Under the pieces are notes generated by a model. It was not told the origin of the DNA. It saw nothing but the letters and a program-made list of their open reading frames with translations, and did no database searches. This document shows positions 1-14,006 of a stretch of DNA of 64,000 nucleotides, in pieces (within the stretch, counting starts at the first letter, position 1; the number at the start of each line of letters is the position of its first letter). This DNA is from Neodiprion pinetum (taxonomy: Eukaryota > Arthropoda > Insecta > Hymenoptera > Diprionidae), in contig NC_060235.2 of the NCBI RefSeq assembly GCF_021155775.2, positions 19,211,598 through 19,275,597 of the forward strand, read 5' to 3'. A program made the position numbers and the translations under genes.

Positions 1-1010
1 AGTTTTGTTAAGATAACTCGGCAAAAAAAGAAACTAAACTCGATATTTTGAATTCAAATTGGCGATATTTCAGCCATGATAACAGCGCCATCTAAACCTG
101 GATAAAGTTACCTATTGGTCAAGACTTGGAATGATTTCATAATTTTCAAAACGCGACGTTGCTTCGACGAAACCAGAAAAACTAACGCATATCATTTTTA
201 CTCAACTAACATTATTTAAATATGATTTGAAGTCACTGATTCAGTTTATTCCCAGAGAACGGTACGACTTTATTTATAAATTAAATTCCTGCCCATGACT
301 TTGAATCAATTTTAAGGCTAATCATTCTTGCATTCATCCAGAAATATATTACATTTAATTTCGTTGAGAGAAAATGAAATATTATTTTGTATCGGATGTC
401 ATTTATTTTGGTTAATAGAGAATACTGAATTTGTACATTCGTTCTTTTGCGTTATTACTCGTTCCATGTAATTATTCTTGGGCTCGCTTCGTTTTCAAAA
501 ATACCAAAAATCGAACAATGATTAGATAAAATCAGACAACTCCTTCGCATGGAATTCTAAAACAATTTAATACCCACATTAATTCCGTAAAATAACATTT
601 CCTCAATTTCCGACAATCGTAGCGTATGGATGCAATTTTTTCCCTCCTCCCGAGAAATAACGAGCCCATCTGCGTCTTTTGCCATTCGCCGCGTCTCCGG
701 GTCAAGCTCAAATCTCAAAGTTTAGGGTCAGGCCAGCCCGTGCAGTCGCGACTAAATCGTTCGTCTGTTTAATTTAACTGTGCCAAGGGAAGTCTGGTCT
801 ACACACTGCACTTGGACATGCCATCCAAAGCCGCGAGTGTGTGCGTTTATGCGGTATTTCGCAGAGGCGTACGTACGTAACACATGTCGTGCCCAAAGAC
901 CGGGAGGTTTCACATCCGTCCGGATCCCGTCTCGCACGCAAAGGGGTCACAAACAGAGAGCCAAGATCAAGCTGCAGGTTAATTATAGCTTGTTGCTGTG
1001 TATGCGTATA

Positions 1011-1030
1011 TTATATATATATATATATAT

Positions 1031-1069
<39 letters not shown>
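1011..1069 (+). repeat. AT/ACAT microsatellite
   Basis: Alternating AT broken by ACATAC. Confidence 0.9.
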
Positions 1070-1070
<1 letters not shown>

Positions 1071-2475
1071 TGTGTATGCATCTAACTCTGTAGCCTTCGC
1101 ATAATGTTCCGCTTACACGTACGACACGTTCGTATGAATGATATGACATACCTATAATATACTGAATTATTAAACTGAACACCGAGATGAATTTCGAGTT
1201 ATGGTTTACCCAAAACGTGGTCGTCGGTTCAAAGTGAAAATGAGTTTTGTTGCTGTAAATAGGGAAACTGGTGCATGTAAACATTTAAAAAAAAATTTTT
1301 TCCTCTTTTTCAAGTGGATATCGTTATGGTCACTCGAAATATATTTTCTTTTAACTATCGTTTGATTATTATTTCAATAATGATGTGACAATGAATTGGC
1401 GTTACAAAAGGTTTATTTTACTGAAAAAATGCAGTCAAACTAAACAAATAGAGTGAACGATTAACATACCCACAAAAATGTGGGTGAACAAAATTTTTTT
1501 GAATTCATATATATAATCACACGAAGTAAATATAATTTGAAAATTTTAAAACACAGTAAATAAGTTGAATGCTATAGATGTACAGTATAGACAAGCTGAA
1601 AATAAGAACAAATTTTACAAATAAAATTTTATTCCTTCTGTCGTATTTTTTTCAGGACACGTTAATTATCATACCGTATGAGGTAAATATTATTAAAAAA
1701 TTCAGACGAAACCCATGAAATGAATATTGTTTTGAGAAACAAACATAGAATAAAATGAAAATAGAAAAATTTTAGCGCCGGCACGAACGTGAAAGTTGCG
1801 AGAAGCTCGCCTCTCTTATAAAAGCTATCATTTGTGTATTTTTCATAATTCCATTTTCGCTGCAAGCTGCACGCAATAACGAGACAAAATACATGCCGCA
1901 GTAAAGTCTCGTTTCTATGCAAACGTATTTAAGTACATTAAAACAAAATTGAAAGAAAAAGAAATAAGAATAAATCAAATTAAAAAACGCTCATTAACAT
2001 AGAGTAAAACATTTCGCATGGCAGTGATTTACCACCTCCGTACGAATAAGGAATATTTACACAGTTCAGTCCCGAAACTTGGCATATACGATTATGATTC
2101 ATGATCGAAGAAAGCGTGGAGAATTAGTGTCGGATACATAGAAGCCAAAGAAGAGCTGTGAAGCGAATAACAATGAAAAAGGAACAGAAATTTAGCTTCT
2201 GGAAACCGGCATTGTAAATGGCTGCACGGGTGTACGAGATGAGGGGGGTGAAGAGTGGGGAAATAAGGGTGAACAGAGGGAGAAAAGAATAACTTGTGAC
2301 AGGGGGACGTATTGAAGAGGTATTATAACAATACTTATACACGTATAGAAACTAGTCGCGCGGAGTGCAAAAATAGCCCGAAGGATCAATATCGGTCGCT
2401 TGCGGCAGACCGGCGCAACCCCCGCACAACACCTTGCATTCTATCTGCACGGCAGGAGAGAGGGGTGGAGGGACA

Positions 2476-2513
2476 CAGAGAGAGAGAGAGCGAGAGAGGG
2501 GGGGGGGGGGGGG
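2476..2513 (+). repeat. GA repeat followed by G16
   Basis: (AG)n with one interruption runs into sixteen G (2498-2513). In minus-strand sense this is C16 followed by CT repeats. Confidence 0.9.
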
Positions 2514-5500
2514 AGGAGGCTTTAGTTGTCGGACGTACGTCGCGGACACCGACAAGGCCACATGGACAAACAACCCCCGACACCGCGACAAAAAGCTCGT
2601 CGTTCTGTCTAAAAAGTTCGGCCGTTGAAGATCGAAGGTGAGCCAACACGTCTGGGATGCACGTATGTGATGCAAAAAAAAAAAAAAAGATTTCAAAAAC
2701 AGTCTAAGAAATTGAGAATATGTCGGAATGAAAGCTGGAAATGTACCGATCGAGTCAATCGTATTTAAGTCAGGCTGTATGTTTCTTGAACGTTGTATTG
2801 CTGTTATATGTAGAAAACTAAAATATAAACAACACAAATGTTTATGTAAGAATTCGTTACTCTAAAACTTTGAGGACGCTGCTTAGCTGGAAATCTGTAA
2901 TTTTTATTGGTTTTATTGAGAGATAGTTTTATATTGGTATTTATCAGATTACTATGTTTTTAAATCATGAAGAGTTCTTTGAAAAATAGAATAATATGAA
3001 AATACTGGAAACTTGAAGGAAACTCCAGTATTTATGGTTAATGTAATATTGTCTGCAAAGTTACTAAAACGCTTTTTTTCACCATGCTTAGGCATCGTTA
3101 TACGTGTCAATTTGATTGCACAACATCACACTATTTATTTACTATGAACAACAAATGATAACGATGAATAAATTGACTAGTGAAAAAAAAAAAACCTGTC
3201 TGATTATTAGTGACTTTGATGAAAATATGCTTGTGGATAAAATTACTCCCAGAGGGTAAAACTGAACGAATATACAGAATTTTTAACTCGCATTTTCAAG
3301 AAATTGAAATAAAACATCGATATCTGAGCTTCGTCTTCATAATTTCAATATTTTTGTATTTTTATAGAGATTTTCACAGCTTGCAGATATGGGTTCCATT
3401 TTCTTTGACATAGATATTATGGCTAATTTTATTTGCTATTAGATTTCCTGAAATTTATTTTCCTTGGAGGTATTTTTTTTTTTTTTTTTGACTATTTACA
3501 CATTTTTCACCAAAGCAACAACAGTTTGCTAATGATAATCTGTACTGCTTCTGCGAACGATCATTTTGATCTCAGACGACTTGTAAGTACAGTATTCGTC
3601 AATAGAATTCAGTATTATCAACAAAACGTTGTATAATCGATTGACTTCGTTGAATATGAGATAAATAACGAAATTTTCATTACTCACTTCTATTTACAGG
3701 CAATATTTTACGTACGCCGAAAATTGGAATCAAGAACTTTTTTTCTTTCTTCAAGAATAACCAAAGAAATACCTTAAATAAAGTTTCTCAAATTCTTGTT
3801 TCACCTTTTAACCCTTGGCATAAGTCATAATAATACACAACCCAAGGACTCCTTAGCTCGTTTCGTGCTTGCGGCTGTACTTCTCAGAGAGCACGTCAGC
3901 GGCACTCTCAGTTTACATCTATAAAACCACACGCTGCATATACATACTCACATATAATATACAACTTTGAAAGTTGACTCAAGCTCCGCGTTGTGGGTAA
4001 AGTGCTTTTCCCGTATCCCCGCGCTCTGTCAGCGAGTAAATATGCGGTTCAACACGAGCGTTGCATGCAATTTTTTTATTTTACAATAAATTCCCATTGA
4101 ATATATAAAGCGGAGATGGTATACCATGTATATAAGCTAATGTAACGTGTATGGTATAATAATATGTTGCCAACGGTTATTTATCAACGTCAATTTCACG
4201 AAGGTCCCTCTTTCATCGGTTGAAGCCATGGAGCGTAAAGTTTAGGGCCAAATTTTGTGCGAGGGGAAATCTTTGTGGGATATAAACTGAAGCCATTCGA
4301 TGAAAAATACAATATGCAAAGTTATACAAAGCGATGTAGGTCGACCCATCAACTTTTGGCCAGTTTTTTAGATTAGAAATTTCTACTCGGTTGAAATTTG
4401 GACGCGTTATAGTGTATATAAATTCGGAAAAACATGAAAAAAAAAAAAAAAAAAAAAAGTAAAAAATTAAATGAGGACGATCTTCCACATAACGCTTGAC
4501 GCTTAGGTATCTATTCCCAGAATGTTTCTTTTAACCTAAGCAAACTTTTTAGGGGTTGCCCCTGTGAAAAATTGCAAATTATTTTTTTCTCAAATCCCCC
4601 ATAATACTTATATATTTTCAATCTGTTTCTGATTTTTTTTCTCGCACAACTTAGTTTTCATACGCTTTTTTAAGGAAAGCATGAAAACTTTGTACATAGT
4701 GACACAAATTTTTTATTAAAACACCAGAACGTCAGCGAAAACAATTCGAAATGAACAGAACTGAACATGATTCTTCGAACTTGATGATTTAGCGAAGTGG
4801 CTATCAGCATGTCGTGTACCTCCTAGTTTTGGTATAAGAAGTTCTAATATGTTTCTCTATAAGTGAGCCTGGGTGAAACGTAAATCACCGTTTGCATTAT
4901 TGCAAAACATAATATTCTTGACGTTTCGCGAATTTTCTGGCAAAAGCTGCAATTCCATGTAATCAGCCAACCCGGAAATTATGAAACGTTTGTATGAATG
5001 AATTAATTAACTAACTAAATAGGGTAAGAAATTTCATCCAGACGCCTTCAAGTTAAAATTAAACCCTTGCGAGCTTTTTCAAGCTTCCCTTCGTCCAAAA
5101 GCAAACAAACTTTTCACTTCCTAATGCACTCAAATTCGGATACACATAGGTATGTACGATACTACATATACTCGTATGTGAATTCGTTCAAGGAAATGAT
5201 TGATTTTCTTCTCGGCCGTATAGGATGTTTATCTTCAGCTAACTTCAAAACGTTTGTAGTGATTTAAAAAAAAAACTCTAATATATAGATGAAAACTTTC
5301 GTCAGTTTTTAAGATTCAGGCGATGTTTTCACGCAGATATATTCATCCGCTGAAAATGAGGCTACAATAATGTTCTAGAATCAGGATTAGAACTGCTTAA
5401 AGTCTGAATGGAGAACCGGAACTTTCCAGAAACTTTTACCGAAAAACACAAAAAGCTGAAACAACATTTTAACTTTAATTAAGCAAAATTTATTAAGCTT

Positions 5501-5817
5501 TTCCAAGATGTCAAATAACCAGAGAAGGTGTTTCAGACGAGAATTAAGAAATTGTTGAAATATTGTAAAATATGGATCTGACATTGTTTTAAACAAACGG
5601 CTTTAGGCGGTCAGCCTAAAGCACGGTCAGTGAGGTGCACCAGCCTTCGAACTTCCCAATTTCACACAGTAGGTTCCAGATTCACGGAACAAAAAAATGT
5701 TTATACCCAATTCGAATTTCGAACTACAAATTCAGATTCCGGATTGACGATTCAAAGGCCCTTGAATACCATATTACGTGAAAACATTACGATTTTATTA
5801 TTCTTAGCCACTGGAAT

Positions 5818-6030
5818 GGATCCACTATTAAAAATTTTGGAATTCTCACCTTGGATCGGTGACGCAAAAAACTTCAGCCTACTAATTTCTACCAAAATCC
5901 AAATATTTTCAAATTTTTATTCTACCATATTAGATTGGCCATTTTGGATTTTGCAAATCTGACCTCAGATCGGTCATCAGCGACCCTAAATCTTGACGGT
6001 ACCAATTTTCATTCGAATCCGTTCATCCAA
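5818..6030 (+). repeat. Degenerate tandem pair, ~115-bp period
   Basis: The stretch from TGGATCCACTATT to GATCGGTGACG is repeated in mutated form from TTGGCCATTTTGG to GATCGGTCATCAGCGACC. The following TACTAATTTCTACCAAAATC and TACCAATTTTCATTCGAATC also correspond. Looks like a worn interspersed repeat. Confidence 0.45.
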
Positions 6031-9000
6031 TCTCATAATATCATAATTATTATTGTTATTGTTGTTGTCATTGTTCTTTTATTTATATATTAATGTGTCA
6101 ATTTTTAGCCAAAATCTAATCAGTTCTAAGTTTGGGAAAGTCGCGTTGATTGAGATAAAAATCATTGAAATCCCGTAACTCGTTTTCGCGATATCGTCGG
6201 AAAAATAAATTGATCACATTCATTCACACACATCCGAAAATGGTCGAAAGTGATTTGCTAGATTTCAAAAAGTTGAGTTTTCATTTTCGGGGTGATTACA
6301 ATAACTCCATTTTTTCTCTGAAAACAGAGAAACGACAGATTAAAAATCTCCAAAGTTGACAAATTAAGAAATTTGTCCGGATCAGTACCGACGACGAATT
6401 ATTCACAAGCCCATAATTTTTCTTGATTGCAACCCGTCAAAATCTGTTTTTGCACTTTCAGCTAACCTTTGATAAACATTTTTCAGAATATATACATAAT
6501 TTTGATTGGATGTAAAAGAAATTATAAATTCTTACGAAAAATAAACTGAATCATCAGATAACAAAAAAACTTATTTTATTCTAATATTCGTGAATCTCGA
6601 TTCATGTTTTGCGAATTAAAGAAATGTATAGATAATAATTTATGTGAACAATATAACGAACGTTAAATCATAATTTTGATGTAATTATTTGATGAACGCT
6701 TTACAGGTGAATAAGATCCAAAAAAATTTTAATAATTCATTAATTTTAATCATCAACAAGGGGATTAAAATTTCTTCAAATAAAAAGATTGTAAAAATAA
6801 TATACAAATGAATGATCGAATGTTGGCTATATAAAACAGTGAATTTTAATACAGTCAAGCTGGTGATGAAGAAAGTAAACGGATGCAATAAAAAAAAAAG
6901 TTGAACTGTCATTGTTACGAATTTTAATGCGCATGATAAATGAAAATAAAGAAAACAAGCAAGTGGCTAAAGAAATCAAAAAACGCTGAATTTTTTTTTT
7001 TCTTTTTTTTTTTAATAAATTCAATTTTTCCAAAGTTCATTCGCTTAAGTGGCATCGACGTCACTAAGCGATCCTCCTTCACCTCTTTTCACTCTCGATA
7101 ACACCTCTCTTGCCAAGAGTCGCTATCTCGACACTTGGCAGCCGCCCCCCTCCGCATATACGAGACAATCGAGAGATAGGATTGGCTTTGCCACAACGGC
7201 TTCATTCTCAAGAGGTGTTTAGTTTATCAACAGGGATCTGCCGCGCAAAGGCGTTGCACAAAGTGAATTGACGATAAAAGCACAACGGCTGGTATATCGG
7301 AGAATTTATACCTATATACAGGTAAAGTTGAAAGTGAAGTCGGGGAGAAACGTTATCCGTTCATTCGGGAAGCGGTGTACATATATTTCTGCATGAGTCT
7401 AATCACTCGAGGGACGTGTTCTGATGTATGGGGCATTCCGTGCCAACTCGACCAAAATTTTACCACAGCATTTATTAAATTCTGTCTACTCTGTGGCTGA
7501 TTGTTTAGTTTAACAGATTATTTTTACAACCTTACTGAAACGTTATTTTTGTCGTATTAGCATCGTTAAATATTCAATTTTACGACACTCCACAGATATT
7601 GATTGTGATCATCAAATGGCGATATTCAATGAACTGCTAGAAAAAAAAGAAAATATTTCGATTCAGCGACTTTGTAGAGAATGGTCTGAACAAAATAAAC
7701 TGTCGTAAAGTGAAATCGAATCAATCTTTTGATTTTTAACAATTGTAAAGTGATTTGAATTCAAGCAGCGCAGTCTAGACTTTTTTTTATAATTCTAGTA
7801 TTTTCTATTTTTTTTTACTCAACGTACTATCAAAGTATCGATATTTCGTCAATGAACCTCCTCAACTAGTTTCAACAATAAGTAGTTACCGTTGAATTTT
7901 GATCGATTTTTCAAAACAATACTCAAAATTTCGTATAGCAATCGAAATGGCAAATAAAGTCTTTTCAGTTATTCTGCAGAGGCAACAATTCTCTGGGAAT
8001 GAAAACTGCAGTGAAATATCCACGAAGCACTGATTCGTATCGCTTTAATCCGCATCTGCAGCATCCCGGCTTATCTTTGTTTATGGCTTTGTATTAATGT
8101 AACACTGGCATTTCAAAGATCTTCGTTTTTTATACTTTTCTTTTACTTCCTAATTTTCGGAAATTGATACCGATATTCAGAATGGTTTTGGAAATCATTC
8201 GGAGAGGATTTGGAGCAGTAACTTAAGCTTTCGGTTTGATTACGTTACTTAAAATTATCTGCTGGAAATGACAAATATGGGTAAAGTTGGTAGATTAATG
8301 TTTGGTCGTTTTGGTTTAGTATGAAATAATCTACCTAGAATTTTGAGATATCCACAATTTTAAGAATCAAAATTCAATCCGTACAAAATATTATACTTAT
8401 TTTTCTTTAAGTTTTGTCATTCGATCTGTCATTCGACTCGTTGTGTCTCACGAGTAAAGTAATTACCAAAATAATTTTAAAACCAAGTTATCGCTTCAAA
8501 GTAAAATGGTAATTCGCAATTCTGTTATTTTATTTTCACAAAACAGACGGTGAATTGTCCAATTTTTGGTAAATTCTGTTAAATTATGCCTCGTCCTGCA
8601 AAAATAGAGATTACAACTGTCCTCATTCAGCCCCAACTCATTGGTTCAAAATTCAAAACACCGTTACACTAAAATACATGGTAGAAAATATTTATATTTA
8701 AATTCTCGGAAAAACGAGGGTTGAACAAAAGTTTTGCACGTTTTTGAGGGTCTGTATTCAGCTTCGCTTCTTACAAAGTGACCGAGTAAATGAGTAAATT
8801 AAGCAAATTACACGGCTGGTGAGGAGGCTATAGGTATACGCATGTACATATATGATCGGCAACGAAAGATTAACCGCTAATCGTAAGCTTGCGGCAACTA
8901 ATCAGACCTGAGGACACGCGCACTCGAGATAATTACGGCCTGTTTGCCTCGCGAGTAAAGTGGCGGCTGGTAAAATCTGTCCGTAAATGAATTGGGGTGT

Positions 9001-10430
9001 ACATAGGTGGGTACGTACATATGTATTGGGTGTTTCGTTTGAAAGCAACATATTTTTCTATGCCGTCTCACCTGAAAGACACCTGAATCCAATTTTAAAG
9101 GGTCGCTTCCGGAAGTCGATGCTTCCTTATTTAAATAACACGGGAAATATGTGTTTTTTCTATTGCTACTGTTCATCGTACATATCAATGTACGGACTTG
9201 ATCTTGGAAGTATTTTATAGTGTCCATTGAGCTGAATCCGTAGTTAAAACAATTGAAAAGTTATAAAACTCCGATCGATATTTCAATTTTATTTAAAAAC
9301 TCATGCTTAAACGACTTTAGTTACCGAACTATTGACTTTGCAATAAAAATTGAAGTGACACTTTTGTGCAGAATTTAGTTTTGTACAAAATACTTCCAAA
9401 ATTGAATCCATATTCTTGTATTCGTCTAAGCGTTGATAATTCTGAAACAATTACATCTTCGTTTTGTTATTCAAATTGCTAGACAAATCTGAGGTGTTGA
9501 ATATTAGATGAAAAAAATCATTCGTGTTGCATTTGTAATTGTATAGAAAATGGTAACTTTTACGATAAATACCGAAGGATCAAAATATTGGATGATCGAA
9601 GTTGAGAATGATCTTTTATTATAAATATAATGTGAGTTTCTCAGCGCTATAATTATACATATGGCAAACGAAAATCATGCGTGAAATCAATCAAATGTAA
9701 TTATATCTACGCCAATTGAAAACGAATGCTTCAATAGAATTTAATCAATAAATTGTTTTTTGAACTTGATAATTGAGTAAATTATTCAACCGTACACCGA
9801 TGTTTCAAATCAAAATCAATTAAGCTTGACTTAAAAAAATTTTTTAAATTAAAAATCTATGCAAACTCATTCCGCAACATTTGATTATCGAATTAAATAT
9901 TCCTCTTCCCAAAAAATCTTTTCTCTTTTTGTTTTTCTTCAACAGTGGACTTTACATTTCATTGATTAGCGTCGCATTTGAAATCGGATTGTCGATCAAC
10001 CAAAAGTTTTCACGACTTTCGAAAGTCATTGCTTGTAAGAGATTTTTCAAAAAAATGTTAAGACATTAATTAAGGTGTTTCTGCGGTCTTGCTACACTCA
10101 AAAAAAATGTCGGAAAAAATGAAAAATACGAAGGCTGAACTTGGTCAAAACGACGTGGAAAGACGTGAAGATAATCAAAAAAAAATGGTAATACATACCA
10201 GATTTTGCGGTTCAAGCTTCTGGTACAAACCTAATTCTCACACATCGCCCAGAATTACTTATTTCAGTTCTAGTTGAAAATAAAAATAGTTGAAGACTGT
10301 ATGGAAACCGCAAAAGGATATTCCTCTTGGTATAACATACTCTCCAAACCATTAAACCTGAATAAAATCTAATCACAAGCATCGTCGGTGGTCAATTTTC
10401 AGACAATACGACCCTTCGCGTTCTAACTTT

Positions 10431-10456
10431 TTCCTTCCTTCCTTCCTTCCTTCCTT
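10431..10456 (+). repeat. (TTCC)n microsatellite
   Basis: Six tandem TTCC units leading into a pyrimidine-rich, GC-richer region. Confidence 0.9.
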
Positions 10457-10499
10457 TACTTGTTATTCCGCTTTGAGGTGAATTTCTTTTGAAATTTGG

Positions 10500-10980
10500 T
10501 CCATAAAGCAACGTCGCCGAGCGAAACGATCGAACAATCGGAGCAGATCCGGTTCGTCTCGAAACGGGGAGAAGGGAAACACTCAACTTGAAACTCTCCG
10601 ATTCGTCCTCTCCCTCCCTCTGATTCCTTCTCTACACTCTTTTCCTCCCCTCGAACGAGGAACACGGACAACCGAATCAACGCTAATGGGCTATCCTTCT
10701 CCTGTTTTCCAACCTCCCGCTTCCTCTTCCGTTTTTCATCCACCCCCAACGACCCACCGGCGCTCGAAGCTCTGACGTCATTCAGGGAACAACCCCCCGC
10801 CCACTTCCTCTTTCTGCACCCGCACTACCTGCATCGGGTCAACTGAGGTCGCCATGCACATCCTGCTGTATACCGAGTGGTTCAAAGCCAGCCGCTGCGG
10901 AAACTCCACGTCTCGATACCCAAGCGAAATATTCGTGTGCAGAAACCCTCCGGCCTCCGGAAGAGAGCAAAGTCTATTCG
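10500..10980. promoter_or_regulatory. GC-rich patch with CRE palindrome
   Basis: GC-rich, CpG-bearing sequence with strong pyrimidine bias on the plus strand and an exact TGACGTCA (CREB/ATF site) at 10773-10780. The minus-strand open frames across it (10392-10586, 10456-10749) are low-complexity by-products of the pyrimidine bias. Possibly a promoter or 5' exon of an unrecognised gene. Confidence 0.3.
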
Positions 10981-12572
10981 TTTGTTAAATCTTTCGGCGC
11001 AGAAGTTCCTGCAGATTTCCAGTTTGAAGAAAGTACTCGTTTATTCAGAGTCGTAACCCCATGATTATAAAGTATTTTATACCTGTACTGCGGGTGAATT
11101 AAGATCATTACGCTACGGGTGTGAGTATTGTATTAAAAGCTTTTTGGAAACTTTGGCAAAGTATATTACGTGATAGAGTAATCAGGTAAAAGTTCAATAT
11201 TTTTATAGAATTTTCCGAAATTCACTAAACCGGCAGGCAGCATTGACGTAATTAAATTTTGCTGATACAGATAGTTCTAATTGTTATTCTAGATTTGCTA
11301 ATTAGTAATTTTCCCTGCACCTAATATGTACTTATACTGCTGTAATAAAATTGAGCGAAATATTTAATCTGAAGAATTGTGTTCTTTTTCTCAGCTTCTG
11401 TTCGTTCAAAATTAGAACAATTTATAAGCAAATATTAATGATTATATTTTTTTATGCACAATTTCAGAATAATCTTACAATTTACAAAAAAAAAAAACCT
11501 TAAACAATGATTATCACTCCGTCATCAAGGAAAACAATAATTCATCGTAAAATTGTCCAAAAAGCATTCCAATTTCCGTATACATTCGTACAAATTTCGG
11601 AATTTTGCGAGAAATTTGACCATGCGAGGATAAATTTTAAAATTAACACAGATTCATTCTTCCATGCAATGATCAGATTGATTATTTCTCTACAAAAATC
11701 CATCTAACGGTAAGCTTCTGTACAAAGAATGTCAAAAAGTGTTTCAATTTCGCGAATTTGTTCAGACAGAATGACGAGATTGATTCGGTAAAGTACCCTT
11801 CACGACTTTGTACAAACAGTTGTTGCTAATGCATACATCTCGATTTGCAGCGGAATAATTCGCGCGTGCAAATATCCCAAGAATATACCGAGTATTTCAT
11901 CTCTCTGGCAAGTGCCGGAGTTGGTACGTTATATACATAATATACAATACGCACAACGGCACGTATAAAATACGCAATGTAGTTGAACAAAGAGTGAATT
12001 CTGACTCGAAGGAAATTGAGAGAAACAGACAAAGGATGAATAAGGGGAAAATCGCGAAACGCGTTTACAATCCGCGGACGAGTTGTACGTGTGTCGTTTT
12101 CTCCGTGTTCTCGAGAATTTCCGCATGCCCCGTGATAGATCAGCTTGAGCAATTTGACACAGCCACCGATATGAAACGAGTTCGCGACGCGCGTCGAGCT
12201 TCCGGATTACCCAAGGGGCTTGAAGCCAAGCTTTATGAAATTCCAGGCATTTAACTCGAGGTGACGAATGATGGAGTATTTCGGCGGAATAAGAAATGAC
12301 CGAATCATTCATTTGCCCGTGACAGAAAAATGGAAAATAACTTTAAAACGATATATTGAGAAAAACTGCAGCCTCGTGATTATCGTTAAGCTCGATTAAT
12401 TGATCGGGCTGATGATTAAAACAGCTGGATGAATTTTAAGAATTTACATCTCGACGATCGGTTAGTTAATTCTAATGTGGTTAAATCAATCGATAGGAGA
12501 CAGTGTTATGAAAAATAACGTCGACCATTTTGTTCGGTGGCATGTTTCTCAAATTTCGTTCAACTCATGTAT

Positions 12573-12666
12573 GAGGGATTCTCCGTCAACTCGGCCACTT
12601 TTTTTTCGACCATCTCAGATCTGCGATGGTTGAAAAAAAAGTGGCCGAGTTGACGGAGAATCCCTC
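12573..12666. repeat. 94-bp near-perfect palindrome
   Basis: Two 47-nt arms pair at 45 of 47 positions with no spacer. Each arm begins GAGGGATTCTCCGTCAACTC and runs through GGCCAC and eight T to the centre CAGATCTG. Only two mismatches (G/A and T/G) fall near the centre. Either strand would form a long hairpin as RNA, or a cruciform as DNA. No target duplication is obvious, so a very young or recently inverted element, or a structured RNA, are both possible. Confidence 0.9.
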
Positions 12667-13860
12667 TTATGTGCTTCGAGCACGGAGAAAGTATTGTTCG
12701 ATAGTTTATCTTCTTCATTGTGATCCCACTTAATTGTATGCAACTATCAAATTTTTTTCAATCGAATAAAAAGTCATAAATTTCTTACAATAAATCAAAT
12801 TTCAATTTCAGTCATCATTCTGTTAAAAAAAAGAAAACCCGCATCATGACAAAGAGGATAAACTGTTCAAGAAACCTGTTTTAAAGTGTGAAGTAAATGG
12901 GCGAGAGCAGTTTTTTCAACATGGTTGACATGATTGTCAATAACAATGCTTCTGTTTGATTCGTTCCAATAAAAATATATGTAAATAAAACTCGATATAT
13001 TTACTTTTGAATATAACAAACCCCAATTGAATTGAATAATAATTGAGCCAAAGCCTGTTTTTCTTTTTTGTTTCTCAATGAAATCAAATAGTCCACGAAA
13101 AAGTAATCAAGTCACTTTTTCTCTTTTTCCAATTGCCAAAAAATTGTAGCCAATACGACGGGTTGGTAACAACAGACTTACTACGTCACCCATTCCGAGA
13201 TATAACCGTGATATATAACTCAACAAAAAAGTTAAATTACGCCAAAATTATTCCAAGTTATTCAAGCAAGTGAACTTATAAAAGTGCAAAATAAGAATTT
13301 AGGGTGGTGTTCAATTATATCCCCTTAATCAAAAAGAATTTTTCACCGATTTGCAAATTGCGGATTCCTTCGTAGATTAGAGGCATAATAATAATAATCA
13401 GAATAATAATAGTGTTGATAACGACGAGAGGAAAACAACGAGAAATTTAATACAAGAATGCAGCTGCGGCGCAGTAGTGACGCCGCGTATGAGTCAGACA
13501 GACGGAACCGTGCCGTGTGTGGCTTAAGAGGTTGTTCCCTGTCACAGGTCAGCCAGAAAAGAGTCGGCAGACGGTGCGCAGTAGTTACGGTAGCCGTGAG
13601 GTCAGACGAGGCCAAGAGGATGAGCCGGCGAGAGAATTTCACTGCTCGCAATCAGACAAAAGGAATCGGTTGATTTAATCGCTTCTTTTTTCTGCCGTTT
13701 TTCGTATCTACGAAATATATGTGATTGCTTTGCATACCGAGAGTCACATTGTAAGGATTTATTGGGTGTACCATCCGGTCGAAAGATTGTCTAAACGAAA
13801 GAATTTAGCGGCTAAGCATGAACAAGTGCAAGTAGTGAGATTAATCAAATTGAATTAGGA

Positions 13861-14006
13861 CGATTAATCGTTCGATCGGCACGGTTTAGCTAATTCTCTA
13901 CTACTTGATCAATCAAGTAATCAAGCCTTTCAATTGTTTTTCGATTAATCGTTTCTCGGTAAGTCGCTCAATTGGGACGCTCAATTACTGATTTGTCGAT
14001 TAATCG
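13861..14006. promoter_or_regulatory. Cluster of CGATTAATCG palindromes
   Basis: The 10-bp palindrome CGATTAATCG occurs exactly at 13861-13870, 13942-13951 and 13997-14006, among further TTAATCAA- and GATCAATC-type sequences. ATTA/TAAT cores are homeodomain sites, and an inverted pair (TAATCGATTA-like) suits paired-type dimers. This is a possible enhancer. No nearby gene is seen. Confidence 0.3.

Larger units (their letters stand above)
1..10430. other. Non-coding AT-rich region
   Basis: Only short open frames, no protein signature and no RNA gene. It holds an AT microsatellite (1011-1069), a GA/G16 run (2476-2513), GC-richer patches around 700-960, 3850-4040 and 7040-7270 that may be regulatory, and a worn repeat near 5.8-6.0 kb. 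Confidence 0.6.

Noticed and set aside
3900..3960. TATA-like CTATAAAACC followed by GC-richer sequence
   Set aside because: No initiator, downstream gene or open frame at the expected distance.
8898..9227. Overlapping frames on both strands (109 and 77 codons)
   Set aside because: No recognisable protein. Possibly part of an unidentified repeat but no second copy was found in the window.
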